Origin: Pleurocapsales cyanobacterium LEGE 10410
GTDB lineage: Bacteria; Cyanobacteriota; Cyanobacteriia; Cyanobacteriales; Xenococcaceae
NCBI GenBank assembly: GCA_015207195.1
Contig: JADEXJ010000005.1
Span: 1-64,000 of the forward strand
DNA: 64,000 bases
Reading direction: 5' to 3'
In this document: positions 7,124-16,600 of the stretch, piece by piece
How the letters are laid out: each line of letters starts with the position of its first letter
How positions within the stretch are numbered: the stretch's first letter is position 1
Translations under genes and position numbers: made by a program
Notes under the pieces: generated by a model
Database searches by the model: none
What the model was told of the DNA's origin: nothing
What the model saw: the letters and a program-made list of their open reading frames with translations, nothing else

Positions 7124-10100
7124 CTAAATATCCAATTGTTGTTTGGCGAGATGGTAATAAAGACCGTGTTGAGCAATTAGTTCTTCGTGAATGCCTTGTT
7201 CGACAACAATGCCTCGATCCAATACGAGGATGCAGTCTGCATTACGCACGGTGGAAAAACGATGGGCAATGATAAAAGTCGTACATTCCTGACTGATACG
7301 CCCTAAGTTATGCTGAAATCTGCTTTCTGATTCAGTATCGAGAGAACTAGTTGCTTCGTCTAAAATTAAAATTCGCGGTTCTCCTAATAAGGCGCGAGCG
7401 ATCGCAATTCGCTGTCTTTGTCCCCCAGAAAGGGTCGAACCCCGTTCTCCGACTTTGGTATTATATCCCAAGGGCATGGCTTGAATAAAACCATGAGCCT
7501 CCGCTAGTTTGGCAGCCTCGATCGCCTGTTCTAAATCAAATTCGGGTCGGTATAGGGTGATGTTTTCTAAGATCGTTCCCGAAAACAAAAAGCAGTCTTG
7601 GGGTACAACACCTATTTGCGATCGCAATGAGACGGGAGAGACGTGCTGGATATCGTGACCGTCGATCCAGATTCGACCGTTAGTCGGGTAATATAAGCCC
7701 TGTAATAATTTGACTAGGGTACTTTTACCCGAACCACTACGACCAACTATAGCCAAAGTTTGTCCTGGGGTGACTGTAAACGAAATGTTTTGCAGTACGT
7801 TGCGTTCTTCTTCCGTGTCATAGCGGAAAGTGACGTTTTCGCAGCGGACATCACCCCGTAATTCTGGGAGGACGAGCATTTGCTTGGTGGGGGATTCTTC
7901 TTGTTCGGTGTCAAAGACATCATTGAGTCTTTCTACGGAAATCAAGACTTCTTGCAGTTCGTCCCACAGACCAACCAAGGCAATTACAGGACTGATAATA
8001 TGACCCTTCATCATGTTAAATGCCACAAACTGACCGATAGTTAGCTGGTCTTGGATGACTAAGGTTGCACCGTACCACAACAAAGCCGTTCCTCCAATGG
8101 AGTTGATCAGTCCGCTGAGGAGTCCCAAATTAATTGCCAGCTTTTGACCTTTAAAGCGCACGTTGATCTGATGGGTTAACAAATCTTCCCAACGCCAGCG
8201 TACTTCTTTTTCGGCTGCTACTGATTTGACCGTGGCGATTCCCGAAATCATTTCCACCAAAGAAGAATTTTGGTCGGCTGCTGCGCTAAATCTTTCTCTC
8301 GACAGCTTGCGTAATAGGGGGGTTGCTACCAAAGTCAAAATTATAATCGGCGGAATTAATCCTAAAACCAGCAAAGTCAGTTTCCAGTTGTAATAGAGCA
8401 TCAACCCCAAATAGACAAAGCCCGTGACGAAGTTTAACCACGACAACAAAACTTGTCCCAATAAAAATCGCTGAATCTTGGAGTTTTCTCCTACCCTAGT
8501 GGTGATGTCTCCCACCCGACGGGATTCAAAAAACTTGAGAGGTAAAGTTATGGTGTGGTTAATAAAACTACTAACCATAGTTAGGTTAATTCGGTTGGAA
8601 AAATAACTCAGCAAATAGTTACGAGTTGCCGACAAACCCATCCCCCACAGACCAAACAACAATGCTCCAATGACAAAAACATTTAGGGTGCTTTGACTTT
8701 TATTTACGACTATTTGGTCGAGGATAATCTGGGTAAATAGAGGGGAGACAATCCCAAAAACTTGAATCAAGATCGACAGGCTGATAATTTGCCAGATTAG
8801 TTTGCGATAGGGTAAAAGTAACTTAAAAAATTTACCCAAAGAACGTTTTTCATCGGGGGTTTGATAGAGACGCTCAGTAGGATCGAGCAAGATAGCGTAT
8901 CCCGTCCAGCCAACGAGAAATTCTTGACGAGATAAAATACGTTTTCCCTTAGCAGGATCGGCGACCAAAAGGCGATCGCCCTTAACCCAATAGACGACCG
9001 CGTAATGATTGCCTTCCCAGTGAGCAATCCAGGGGTTGGTCTGTTCTGCCAGACGGTTTAGACTAGCTCGTACGGGGCGAGCATGATAGCCGATGTTTTC
9101 GGCTGCTTTGGTTAAACCTTTGAGGGAAATACCAGTACGTCCAATTCCTGCCAGCCTGCGGAGATAATTGACCGTAAAACGTTTGCCCCAATACTGACTA
9201 ATCATTGCCAAGCAAGCAACCCCACAGTCAGAGGAGCTTTGTTGCCCGATAAACGGATAGCGTCGCCCAAATGAAGTCTGCTTGAATTTTGGTTGAGGAA
9301 AGTCAATCTCGGGAGGATCGGGCTTAACTGTAGTGGGGAGTGAAACCTGCGTCTGAAGGTCGGTAATTATCGATTCTGGGCGATCGCGGGGGGTAAAAAC
9401 TATAGTGTTGGTTTCGTCCTCACTATCCGCTGTTGCGCCACCGTTGGTATAAACATCGGCAAAAGAAGGAATGAGCCGACACACGGTTTCCCAATGTTGT
9501 TTGGGTAGATGATAGACCTTTAGATCTGTTTGAGCTACCCAATCATCGGCAATAGCATCGGGATATCCCCAAGCCGAACCAATATTCACCGAGCAGTCGC
9601 CAATTTCCCCCTGACAAAGCCAACAGCGGTCTAGATCAGTCTCGGCTAGAGTCGTTCCCGCAGCAAGGTGACGTTCTTCAAGATAGGGCAGAAGCTGCTG
9701 TAGTTTGTGACTGGAAAGAGAGCGCAGAGCAGTCAGGGTTTTAAAAAAGATTAAGCCCTGGCGTTTTTGAGTTTCCCTACGCCAGTGTTGTTGAAATTGT
9801 GGTGATATTGACCAACGGTCAGAGCAGGCTCCGTCGTTGTACGGCGGAGTAATCTCTGACTCCAGCTGTAATTTTTCCAGGGGAATTCTGGCAACTCGTA
9901 CTTTGCTTTCTGCTGCGATCGCCCGATAAGATAAGTATTGGCGATCGAATAGGGGTTCGCTACCAAAAGTGTTTCCTTCAGTGAGTAACCCCGTGGGAAC
10001 TTCTCGCTGGAGTTCTGGATCGCAACTCAACAGTCGTACTCGTCCCTGACAAATTAGATAGAAAAACTCGGTCGAATTAGTCGAAGCTATATCATCTATT

Positions 10101-10288
10101 AAATCTCCTAGCTCGAATTCTAAAATTTTCCAATATTGAATTAAAGGTTGCAAAAACAATTTACTTTTAGCATCGATCTTTAATTGCTTCTCTAAGGGCA
10201 AAATCAGCAGATCGAGCTTGTTTCGATTTGGAGGCTTGTGTTGCCCGTCAGCAATAGACTGAACGGAAGTATTTTGATGTGTATTCAT
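7124..10288 (-). CDS. hetC-like: HetC-like C39 peptidase/ABC exporter with cyclic-nucleotide-binding-like region
   Basis: This 1054-residue inner-membrane exporter has the layout of HetC. Residues about 40-280 resemble one or two degenerate cyclic-nucleotide-binding folds. C39 peptidase: about 345-470, with Cys355 (SDCGVACL), His428 (NHYAVV) and Asp444 (ADPAKG), so the triad is intact. Transmembrane domain: about 495-780. ATPase: Walker A GRSGSGKST (849-857), signature LSGGQ (953-957), Walker B LILDEA (974-979), H-loop His1009. The family cleaves double-glycine leaders and exports the product with an HlyD adaptor and an outer-membrane channel. It lies downstream of the hetP-like and hlyD-like genes on the same strand, 557 nt from the hetP-like stop. 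No strong ribosome site precedes the ATG. Confidence 0.9.
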   Translation of the reverse strand: MNTHQNTSVQSIADGQHKPPNRNKLDLLILPLEKQLKIDAKSKLFLQPLIQYWKILEFELGDLIDDIASTNSTEFFYLICQGRVRLLSCDPELQREVPTGLLTEGNTFGSEPLFDRQYLSYRAIAAESKVRVARIPLEKLQLESEITPPYNDGACSDRWSISPQFQQHWRRETQKRQGLIFFKTLTALRSLSSHKLQQLLPYLEERHLAAGTTLAETDLDRCWLCQGEIGDCSVNIGSAWGYPDAIADDWVAQTDLKVYHLPKQHWETVCRLIPSFADVYTNGGATADSEDETNTIVFTPRDRPESIITDLQTQVSLPTTVKPDPPEIDFPQPKFKQTSFGRRYPFIGQQSSSDCGVACLAMISQYWGKRFTVNYLRRLAGIGRTGISLKGLTKAAENIGYHARPVRASLNRLAEQTNPWIAHWEGNHYAVVYWVKGDRLLVADPAKGKRILSRQEFLVGWTGYAILLDPTERLYQTPDEKRSLGKFFKLLLPYRKLIWQIISLSILIQVFGIVSPLFTQIILDQIVVNKSQSTLNVFVIGALLFGLWGMGLSATRNYLLSYFSNRINLTMVSSFINHTITLPLKFFESRRVGDITTRVGENSKIQRFLLGQVLLSWLNFVTGFVYLGLMLYYNWKLTLLVLGLIPPIIILTLVATPLLRKLSRERFSAAADQNSSLVEMISGIATVKSVAAEKEVRWRWEDLLTHQINVRFKGQKLAINLGLLSGLINSIGGTALLWYGATLVIQDQLTIGQFVAFNMMKGHIISPVIALVGLWDELQEVLISVERLNDVFDTEQEESPTKQMLVLPELRGDVRCENVTFRYDTEEERNVLQNISFTVTPGQTLAIVGRSGSGKSTLVKLLQGLYYPTNGRIWIDGHDIQHVSPVSLRSQIGVVPQDCFLFSGTILENITLYRPEFDLEQAIEAAKLAEAHGFIQAMPLGYNTKVGERGSTLSGGQRQRIAIARALLGEPRILILDEATSSLDTESESRFQHNLGRISQECTTFIIAHRFSTVRNADCILVLDRGIVVEQGIHEELIAQHGLYYHLAKQQLDI

Positions 10289-10711
10289 GCTTAATTCTAT
10301 TGTTTGGTAATGGTTAAGCGATTTGGTTGGATTTAATAGCGGTAATCTGGCTTACTCGTAGTTTGAAAAAAAAGCCAGCTAATCAATATCGAGGTTTTTT
10401 GTAGCAATTATTACTGTCGTGTCGATTGATAGTTAGTAAGATTTTAAAAAGCTAAAAAACCAAGTTAGGTTAAAAGCGATCGCCTGCTAGAAAAAACCTG
10501 GTTTAATTAGGCTGCAAGAGTACAAGAGTGCTAACTCATAGACACTCGGACATCACTAGACCAAAGACCAAGAGGAAAGACGCGACAAATCTTCTTGAAA
10601 CTCTCGACTGAGCAAAGCGATCGCCAAACGAGTTCAAAAAATTACCAATTCCCGATTATTTAAATTTGCTTGTTGTGCGAGCCTGTAGCCAATCGCAGCG
10701 TAATCTGATAA
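10289..10711. other. Spacer between hetC-like and hetP-like genes
   Basis: About 420 bases with HIP1 sites and short AT-rich stretches. I see no gene and no convincing terminator. The length suggests the exporter gene has its own promoter here. Confidence 0.45.
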
Positions 10712-11155
10712 CTAAGCTGCTAGAGCTAAACGAACCGCTGAAAAATCAAACTCATCTTCAGCTAAAACCCAATCAGATAGATAAGTCCTATTACCCCCAT
10801 GTAGCTGTTTTTCTTCCCGCGAGACAGTTTCCAAGTAACTGAGATCGTTAATTTGATAAGAAGATTTGTTTGAAGCTGATTTTGCTGCCTTAACTGCCAG
10901 GCAGTCTCGATCTTGTTGGCTCAAGCTATCTGTCACTGGTCGCTCTGAAGCATTTTGTTGAGCATGGCTTTTCATCAAGCGATTATAGGTTCGATAGGGA
11001 ATATAGTGTAGCGGATTATATCCAGCAAAGCGCAACATCAAGACACAAGCCCAGGAATACTTACCCGCCAAAATTGCTGCGACAATGCGATCGAATTTAC
11101 TAGATTCCATTACTTCGTCAAGTTTAGTTTCCGAATTCACTAAGTGCTGATTCAT
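10712..11155 (-). CDS. hetP-like: HetP-like protein with a double-glycine-leader-like segment near its C-terminus
   Basis: The chosen start at 11155 (MNQHLVNSE) follows GAGGAAATG and gives 147 residues; an upstream start at 11203 would add 16. Residues about 22-63 hold the HetP signature: [21 protein letters not shown] followed by [13 protein letters not shown]. In Anabaena, hetP lies next to hetC and commits cells to heterocyst formation. Residues 102-121 read [20 protein letters not shown], very close to the leader of the 1420 peptide, and are followed by a 26-residue acidic tail (NRTYLSDW...). The C39 exporter gene is next downstream. Whether cleavage occurs at the GG is an open question. 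Confidence 0.85.
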   Translation of the reverse strand: MNQHLVNSETKLDEVMESSKFDRIVAAILAGKYSWACVLMLRFAGYNPLHYIPYRTYNRLMKSHAQQNASERPVTDSLSQQDRDCLAVKAAKSASNKSSYQINDLSYLETVSREEKQLHGGNRTYLSDWVLAEDEFDFSAVRLALAA

Positions 11156-11287
11156 AACATTACATTTCCTCAAATAATTAGGGTTATAAAGACAAAACAT
11201 CAAGACTGACCCGACAAATTGTTACCCCTTGCTGCTTTCTCGACAGCAAAATTTTGGGCATTTTCCATCGGCTATACATAACAGCAT

Positions 11288-12925
11288 TTAAATTTCCATT
11301 CCGTCTTGCTGTAATTTTTTAATCGGCTCTAGCCAAACATCCAGAATGCGACGACGGCGAATTACGATATCGGCGGTAGCTGTTTGACCTGCTTTGAACT
11401 TAATCTTTTGTCGATTTTCAGTAATATGGTCCCGCTTTAGTGCAACTTCTACCTGATAAACTTCTCCTAATTGAGAATCGTCTTTGGCATCGGCAGAAAG
11501 ATGGGTTACTTCACCAGAAATCAGACCGTAATACTGGTAGGGATAGGCATCCAATTTTACCTGTACTGGCATCCCTTCCTCAATAAATCCTGCTTCAGAG
11601 TTAAGTATGCTTGCTGAAAGAATTAGGGGAGCTGCAATGGGTGCTATTTCCACTACAGTTTCACCAGCTTGAACGACTTTACCAGCATTATCCACGTTGA
11701 GTGATAAGACAACACCATCTACGGGGGCTTTCAGCGATTTTTGTTGCAGCTTAACTTTGGCACTGGATAATAAGTTTTGGGTATCGACAACTTTACTTTC
11801 TATTTGAGCTAGTTCAAATTCTAGTTGCTCAATTTTTTGTTGAGTTTCTAGCTGAGTTCTCTTCCCATCGGCTTGTTTTTGAATTAACTCTGCTTCTAGC
11901 ATCTTAATCTCTTTTAGGGTGGTAGCCAATTCCCCCTGATTACTTGTAATCTGAGACTCAAGTTCTCCCCTAGCTCGATCCGATTGAAATATTTGTTCGT
12001 TAGCAGTAGTAACTTCTTGGAGTTGGCTTTGAGTAACTTGTCTTTGGGCTTCACGCAGAGATTGTTCTACTTGAAAAACGTATTCTTGAGATACTGCCCC
12101 TTGTTCAGCTAGGGTTGCCAGCTTGTCCAAACGCTGTTGACGAGAGACTATTTCGGTGTTTAGTTGATTTAAACGTTCTCGCGCCAAGTTGGAAAGTGGT
12201 CTTAAGTTAATTTGCCTGTCAGCATAGGCTGTGACTTCCCCTTGCTTTTGAGCTAACAAACGACTAAGGGTGTCTACTTTATCTTTAGCTAGGGAAATTG
12301 CCGTGCGTTGGGCGGACACTTCCGCATTAGTAATATCCTCTCTAGTTTTAGCTTCTAATGCTAGTTGTTCTCGCAAAGCTCGTTTTTGACCAAATTCAAA
12401 TCGATAGGCTTGAAGCATCTGTTCGAGTCGTGCAACTTCTTTGGTTACTAGCTCGGTATCCAACTCGATTAAAGTTTGTCCTGCTTTGACTTCTTGCGCT
12501 TCTCGGACGGCGATATATTTAACCTTACCAATTTCTACTGGTTCGACTTTATAAGTTTTACCTTGAGGAATTAGTTTGCCTTGGGCTTTGCTCACCTCGT
12601 CAATTTTCCCCCACCACGACCAAGCAAAAAATACGAGACAAAAACTCATTGCCCCCAGAGTAACGAGCTGAGAAAAACGGGGCGGTGGTTCTTCTAAAAG
12701 TTGATTTAAAGTAGGAGACCAATGGGAAGTCTGAGTTGTGGCAAGATCGATAGAAGTTACGGTATTTAAGGAAGCTGAATTTGGTGTTACTGAGACGAGG
12801 TTGCTCCCTGGTGAATTGAGCTTCGTTACTTCTGTTGAAGAAGATTCTGAACCATCTTGGTTCTGTGCAGCAATATCTCCAGCTTCTCTCCTAGAAATAG
12901 TAGATGCTGAGTTGAAAAAATTCAT
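11288..12925 (-). CDS. HlyD-family membrane fusion (adaptor) protein
   Basis: A 545-residue periplasmic adaptor for a type I exporter. It has an unusually long Ser/Thr-rich cytoplasmic N-terminus of about 80 residues, one membrane segment (about 86-105), a first half-lipoyl segment, and a long Gln/Glu/Leu coiled-coil hairpin (about 150-390). The second half-lipoyl segment (LKAPVDGVVLSLNVDNAGKVV) and a beta-barrel domain follow. It is first in the hlyD-hetP-hetC order on one strand, and should link the ABC exporter to a TolC-like channel that is not in this window. Confidence 0.9.
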   Translation of the reverse strand: MNFFNSASTISRREAGDIAAQNQDGSESSSTEVTKLNSPGSNLVSVTPNSASLNTVTSIDLATTQTSHWSPTLNQLLEEPPPRFSQLVTLGAMSFCLVFFAWSWWGKIDEVSKAQGKLIPQGKTYKVEPVEIGKVKYIAVREAQEVKAGQTLIELDTELVTKEVARLEQMLQAYRFEFGQKRALREQLALEAKTREDITNAEVSAQRTAISLAKDKVDTLSRLLAQKQGEVTAYADRQINLRPLSNLARERLNQLNTEIVSRQQRLDKLATLAEQGAVSQEYVFQVEQSLREAQRQVTQSQLQEVTTANEQIFQSDRARGELESQITSNQGELATTLKEIKMLEAELIQKQADGKRTQLETQQKIEQLEFELAQIESKVVDTQNLLSSAKVKLQQKSLKAPVDGVVLSLNVDNAGKVVQAGETVVEIAPIAAPLILSASILNSEAGFIEEGMPVQVKLDAYPYQYYGLISGEVTHLSADAKDDSQLGEVYQVEVALKRDHITENRQKIKFKAGQTATADIVIRRRRILDVWLEPIKKLQQDGMEI

Positions 12926-13281
12926 GATTATCCAGATTTAGGATTGATATAAAACTTTGCAATAGAAGGCTATGGAAACGTAGTTGCCTTCAACCTAATT
13001 TTAGTTCGGATCGAGTTAGATATTAAAGCGAATCGAGATTTCATGGTTGCAATCATCACAACTATCTCCTCAAACTCTGTAAATAAATAATTGTTTCGGG
13101 CATTGGCTAATAAAGCTCTTATTTTGAGCTATACCAAAGCTATGTCAAAATTGTGAGAAAAACGTGAGGAAAAAACAATCAAGTTACAATAGTTTGTCGA
13201 ACATCGATGCCAATTCACTGTTGATCCAAACCTGAGATAACTCATTGAAATGAGAACTGTATAAGCTATATCGCAATTATT
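12926..13281. other. Spacer with the probable promoter of the hlyD-hetP-hetC set
   Basis: About 355 AT-rich bases with no open frame of note. The palindrome shared by the candidate substrates is not present, so machinery and substrate genes are probably controlled separately. Confidence 0.45.
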
Positions 13282-14094
13282 TTAATCGTTAATTTTTTGT
13301 GAACTAACTGCGCGAGCAGCCAGGCGATCGACTAGATTGGGCATTAATAGTTTCAACCACAAGCCTAACTTACCTTTGAGCGTCATAACTAATTCCCGCT
13401 GTCGTTTAGTCATGGCTTTGACAATTAAATCGGCACATACTTCTGGAGACATAGCTTTCTCTTGTTCGTCAGGCAGCGTAGCTTTGACAAATTTTCCTGC
13501 TGCACCCAGAATATGCTGACGTATATCCGTAGCGACAAACCCAGGAGAAACAATTAACACATCGACTCCCGTACCCTTCAATTCAATCCGCAAAGAATCA
13601 AAAAAGCCCTGCATGGCGTGTTTGCTGGCTGCATAGCCACTGCGAGTAGGTACGCCAGTTTTACCCGTCAGAGAAGAAATTGCTACTAGTAATCCACGAG
13701 ATTGTTTTAGATAGGGTAGAGCGTAATGAGAACAGTAAACAGAACCTAAATAGTTGACTCGCATTATCTCTTCAAAGATCGATAAATCTTCCATTTCGTC
13801 AAATCTCGCCCACATTCCAATCCCTGCATTGTTGATCAAGCATGATATCTCCCCAAAAGCAGTAACGCTTTCTGCGATTAGCTTTTGACAAGCTTTCTGA
13901 TTGGTAACATCAGTCGGGACAACAACCGCTTTTCCACCAGCTTTAATACATTCGGATGCGGTCTTTTCTAGAGCAGATTGACTGCGCGCTGCCAATACTA
14001 AATTTGCTCTTTGTTGTGCTAATTTGATAGCTAAAACTTTACCAATTCCACTAGAAGCTCCTGTTATGATGATAGTCTGGTCAGCAAAACTCAT
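13282..14094 (-). CDS. Short-chain dehydrogenase/reductase (SDR)
   Basis: This 270-residue classical SDR has the cofactor motif TGASSGIG (11-18), NNAG at about 89-92, the catalytic Ser (ISSLTG) and Tyr-x3-Lys (YAASK). The arginine after the first beta-alpha unit suggests an NADP(H) preference. It has a hydrophobic C-terminus. Substrate unknown. It lies just outside the export island and is a stand-alone gene on the minus strand. Confidence 0.88.
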   Translation of the reverse strand: MSFADQTIIITGASSGIGKVLAIKLAQQRANLVLAARSQSALEKTASECIKAGGKAVVVPTDVTNQKACQKLIAESVTAFGEISCLINNAGIGMWARFDEMEDLSIFEEIMRVNYLGSVYCSHYALPYLKQSRGLLVAISSLTGKTGVPTRSGYAASKHAMQGFFDSLRIELKGTGVDVLIVSPGFVATDIRQHILGAAGKFVKATLPDEQEKAMSPEVCADLIVKAMTKRQRELVMTLKGKLGLWLKLLMPNLVDRLAARAVSSQKIND

Positions 14095-14336
14095 GGGTTC
14101 AACAGGATTTATAATCTTGTATGGGGAATCAGTTTAAAAATAAAAATTATACTAAATGGGCAGGTTGGCTTATCAGTTTGTTAAAAGCCTACCTTGGTGG
14201 TGGAGAAGAAGTCTCCAACCTGAAGCAAGATTATCTCAATTAATAGGTCTACAAACTCTTTAGAGTCCCTCAACGAGTCCCTAACTTAATCTAGGTGTAT
14301 TTCGTCGATTGGAGAAACGTTATATTGCTAGACTAC

Positions 14337-14726
14337 TCAAAATTTTCCCTGAGAAATTGAATTTTTAATGGCAAAAGTTTCAATTGTTCGCTTAGAAAGA
14401 CCTAGCTTTTGGTGGTTTTGCTGACTAAATTTTCTGAAGGATATGTTTGGAGTAGAATTTGATTTTCGACTGGTTTGGGTAGTTTCTATCGTGTCTGGAA
14501 TTATGTTTACAGAACGCTGTAGTTGAATTCCGCTTAGTAGTAACAAGGTACTAATCATGCCTAAGCCAAAAATAACGGCTCGTTCTGAAGCTTTTGATTC
14601 AACGGTTGTCTTTGCTGAAGTCATAGAATGCTCTGCCTCCATGAGTAGGATGGTTTCAGGAATACTATTGAGCTGATAATATTGGGCAAATTTCAGTTCA
14701 GCAAAAAAATCAGATTCATTGTTCAT
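14337..14726 (-). CDS. Small single-pass membrane protein of unknown function
   Basis: A 129-residue protein with a hydrophilic N-terminus, one clear membrane helix at about 48-68 (AVIFGLGMISTLLLLSGIQL) and a Ser/Thr/Lys-rich tail. I recognise no family. The frame is long and uninterrupted in a stretch with no competing gene, but no homologue can be named. Confidence 0.55.
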   Translation of the reverse strand: MNNESDFFAELKFAQYYQLNSIPETILLMEAEHSMTSAKTTVESKASERAVIFGLGMISTLLLLSGIQLQRSVNIIPDTIETTQTSRKSNSTPNISFRKFSQQNHQKLGLSKRTIETFAIKNSISQGKF

Positions 14727-15099
14727 AACGGTAACTACCTTTCACAACTTATAGTTGATAAACCAAAGCAAAATTGACCAATACTTTATCCAATTACACC
14801 TAAAATAGAGAATACCACGATAGTTTCTCAGCCTAAATTAAGGGTTAAAGTTTTGTAATGAATGAGCAAGTTGATAGCTGTATCCTCCAAAACGAGAGAT
14901 TACATTTGAGCAAACATTCATGCTGTGGTTACAAAATTGCAATTTAAAGTATATCGATCGCTATTATTTAGTAAAGCTACAGAAATAAACAGGGGAAAAG
15001 TTCAGGTATTTACCAAGAGTTGCTCATTAAAATAAGTAACAAAATTGATATTGATATAGAGAAGAGGCAACCTAATTTTTTGTAGTTTTGGTCAGATAG
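14727..15099. other. Spacer, nothing recognised
   Basis: About 370 AT-rich bases upstream of the small membrane-protein gene. No gene, repeat or convincing hairpin was seen. Confidence 0.4.
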
Positions 15100-15537
15100 T
15101 CAATTTATCCGCGACAATACTTCTAAATCTTGCTCGTCTAGGCTGGCAGGTATCCCATTACGAATTAGTTCCGAAAAGTCTTCATTTGGAACCATCATAC
15201 ACAGGGCGTATAAACGTTCCTCTCCCGTATTTTTGAGATAATGAGTCCCCGTCTTGGGCATTAATACGCTATCGCCAGTATGCAACAGAGTTTCTTTCCC
15301 ATCACAGACAGCAATTCCTTCGCCTTTAAGAATAAAAAACATCTCCACTGCAAAATTATGACGGTGGGGAGGAGTCTCACTACCTACTTCAAAAATTTCG
15401 ACACAGACAGTCAAAGAATTATCGACAGTACTCGGATCGAAGATAATCGCCAGGCGGTTGGTATCTTGTGGACTAATTCGATAGGCTTGATAATCTCTGA
15501 GGGTTTTGATTACAGGAATCATGCAACGTTCGTTCAT
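15100..15537 (-). CDS. Small cupin-domain protein
   Basis: A 145-residue single-domain cupin. The conserved beta-barrel motifs are present: the first with PPHRHNFAVEMFFILKGEG (His, His, Glu metal ligands) and the second with MPKTGTHYLKNTG. It may bind a metal and act as an enzyme or sensor; the substrate cannot be predicted. The start is uncertain by five residues (a second Met at residue 6). No operon partner is evident. Confidence 0.8.
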   Translation of the reverse strand: MNERCMIPVIKTLRDYQAYRISPQDTNRLAIIFDPSTVDNSLTVCVEIFEVGSETPPHRHNFAVEMFFILKGEGIAVCDGKETLLHTGDSVLMPKTGTHYLKNTGEERLYALCMMVPNEDFSELIRNGIPASLDEQDLEVLSRIN

Positions 15538-15756
15538 CTTGCTGCCGTGCTGTAGTAGTTCTCATTTTGTTCACTAATATTTATTGTATGGTTGACCAAT
15601 AAGCGCAAGGGGTAAAGTTAAGGTATTTTTTCAGATTAGGCGATCGCAGCGATTAATCCAAACAAATCTTTACGTTTTTCGTGAGTGATGATGCCCTCAG
15701 AGTATTTTTGAGCTTAATTGAATCTCTTTTAATTTGGAAACCTTTCAAGTCGTGTA

Positions 15757-16509
15757 TTAAACAGGTTTGCTAAACACCAAAAAATGCTGTTCTGGTAAAA
15801 ATTCTTTGGTTCCTTGCCACTCTAATCCTACGGCTTGTAACTCTTTTTTGACTTGCTTTTGGGTCATTTTATGTAGGGGTTTAATCATAATCATCGGGTT
15901 TTCTTTACGGTATTCTAGTAAGACCACTCTAGCTCCTGGTTTTAAAGCCTTGACTATTCCCTCCATCATTTCCCTAGGATAGGCAAATTCATGATAGGCA
16001 TCTACCATTAAAGCTAAGTCAATGCTTTCTGGGGGTAAGTTGGGCTGGTCTTCTGCTCCCAAAACAGTCTCGACATTAGTAATATTATTTTCTGCTTTGA
16101 GAAAAGCGATCGCCTCCAACATCTCTGGCTGAATATCTACCGCATAAACTTTTCCCTGGGGTACTTGATCTGCCATACGAAAGCTAAAATAGCCCGTTCC
16201 CGCACCAATATCCGCCACCACATCATCGGGTTTGAGGTCTAACCTAGCTACGGTGGTTTCGGGCTTTTCTTCTGTTTGTCTGCTCGTTCTTTCCAGCCAC
16301 ATCATTGCCTGATGTCCCATTACCCTGGCAATTTCTCGGTTCATATAATATTTGCCAATACCGTCGGGATTATGAATAGCCTTTTCACGATAGTAAGACG
16401 GGGTGTCTTGAGCCAGAGCCAGGGGAGTATAGGTAAAATTAGTCAGGAGGAAGGCGATCGCAGCTATAAATAAAGCAAAGCTAGCTAAGTATTTGTGGCT
16501 AATTTTCAT
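15757..16509 (-). CDS. Exported class I SAM-dependent methyltransferase
   Basis: The 250-residue protein has an N-terminal Sec-type signal (about 1-34: basic start, long hydrophobic run, then ALAQD). A methyltransferase domain follows, with motif I VADIGAGTGYFS, an acidic loop (AVDIQPEM) and post-motif ALKPGARVVLLEY. The substrate is unknown. A SAM enzyme outside the cytoplasm is puzzling, because SAM is made inside; the hydrophobic segment could instead be an uncleaved membrane anchor. It starts 91 nt from the divergent transporter gene. Confidence 0.82.
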   Translation of the reverse strand: MKISHKYLASFALFIAAIAFLLTNFTYTPLALAQDTPSYYREKAIHNPDGIGKYYMNREIARVMGHQAMMWLERTSRQTEEKPETTVARLDLKPDDVVADIGAGTGYFSFRMADQVPQGKVYAVDIQPEMLEAIAFLKAENNITNVETVLGAEDQPNLPPESIDLALMVDAYHEFAYPREMMEGIVKALKPGARVVLLEYRKENPMIMIKPLHKMTQKQVKKELQAVGLEWQGTKEFLPEQHFLVFSKPV

Positions 16510-16600
16510 GTTTAGTAAAAAACTCCGTCTTGAAGCTGAGGATTTTTGGGGATATGATTGCTTATTATTAAAATATAGTTATAAAACTTTAACAATATAC

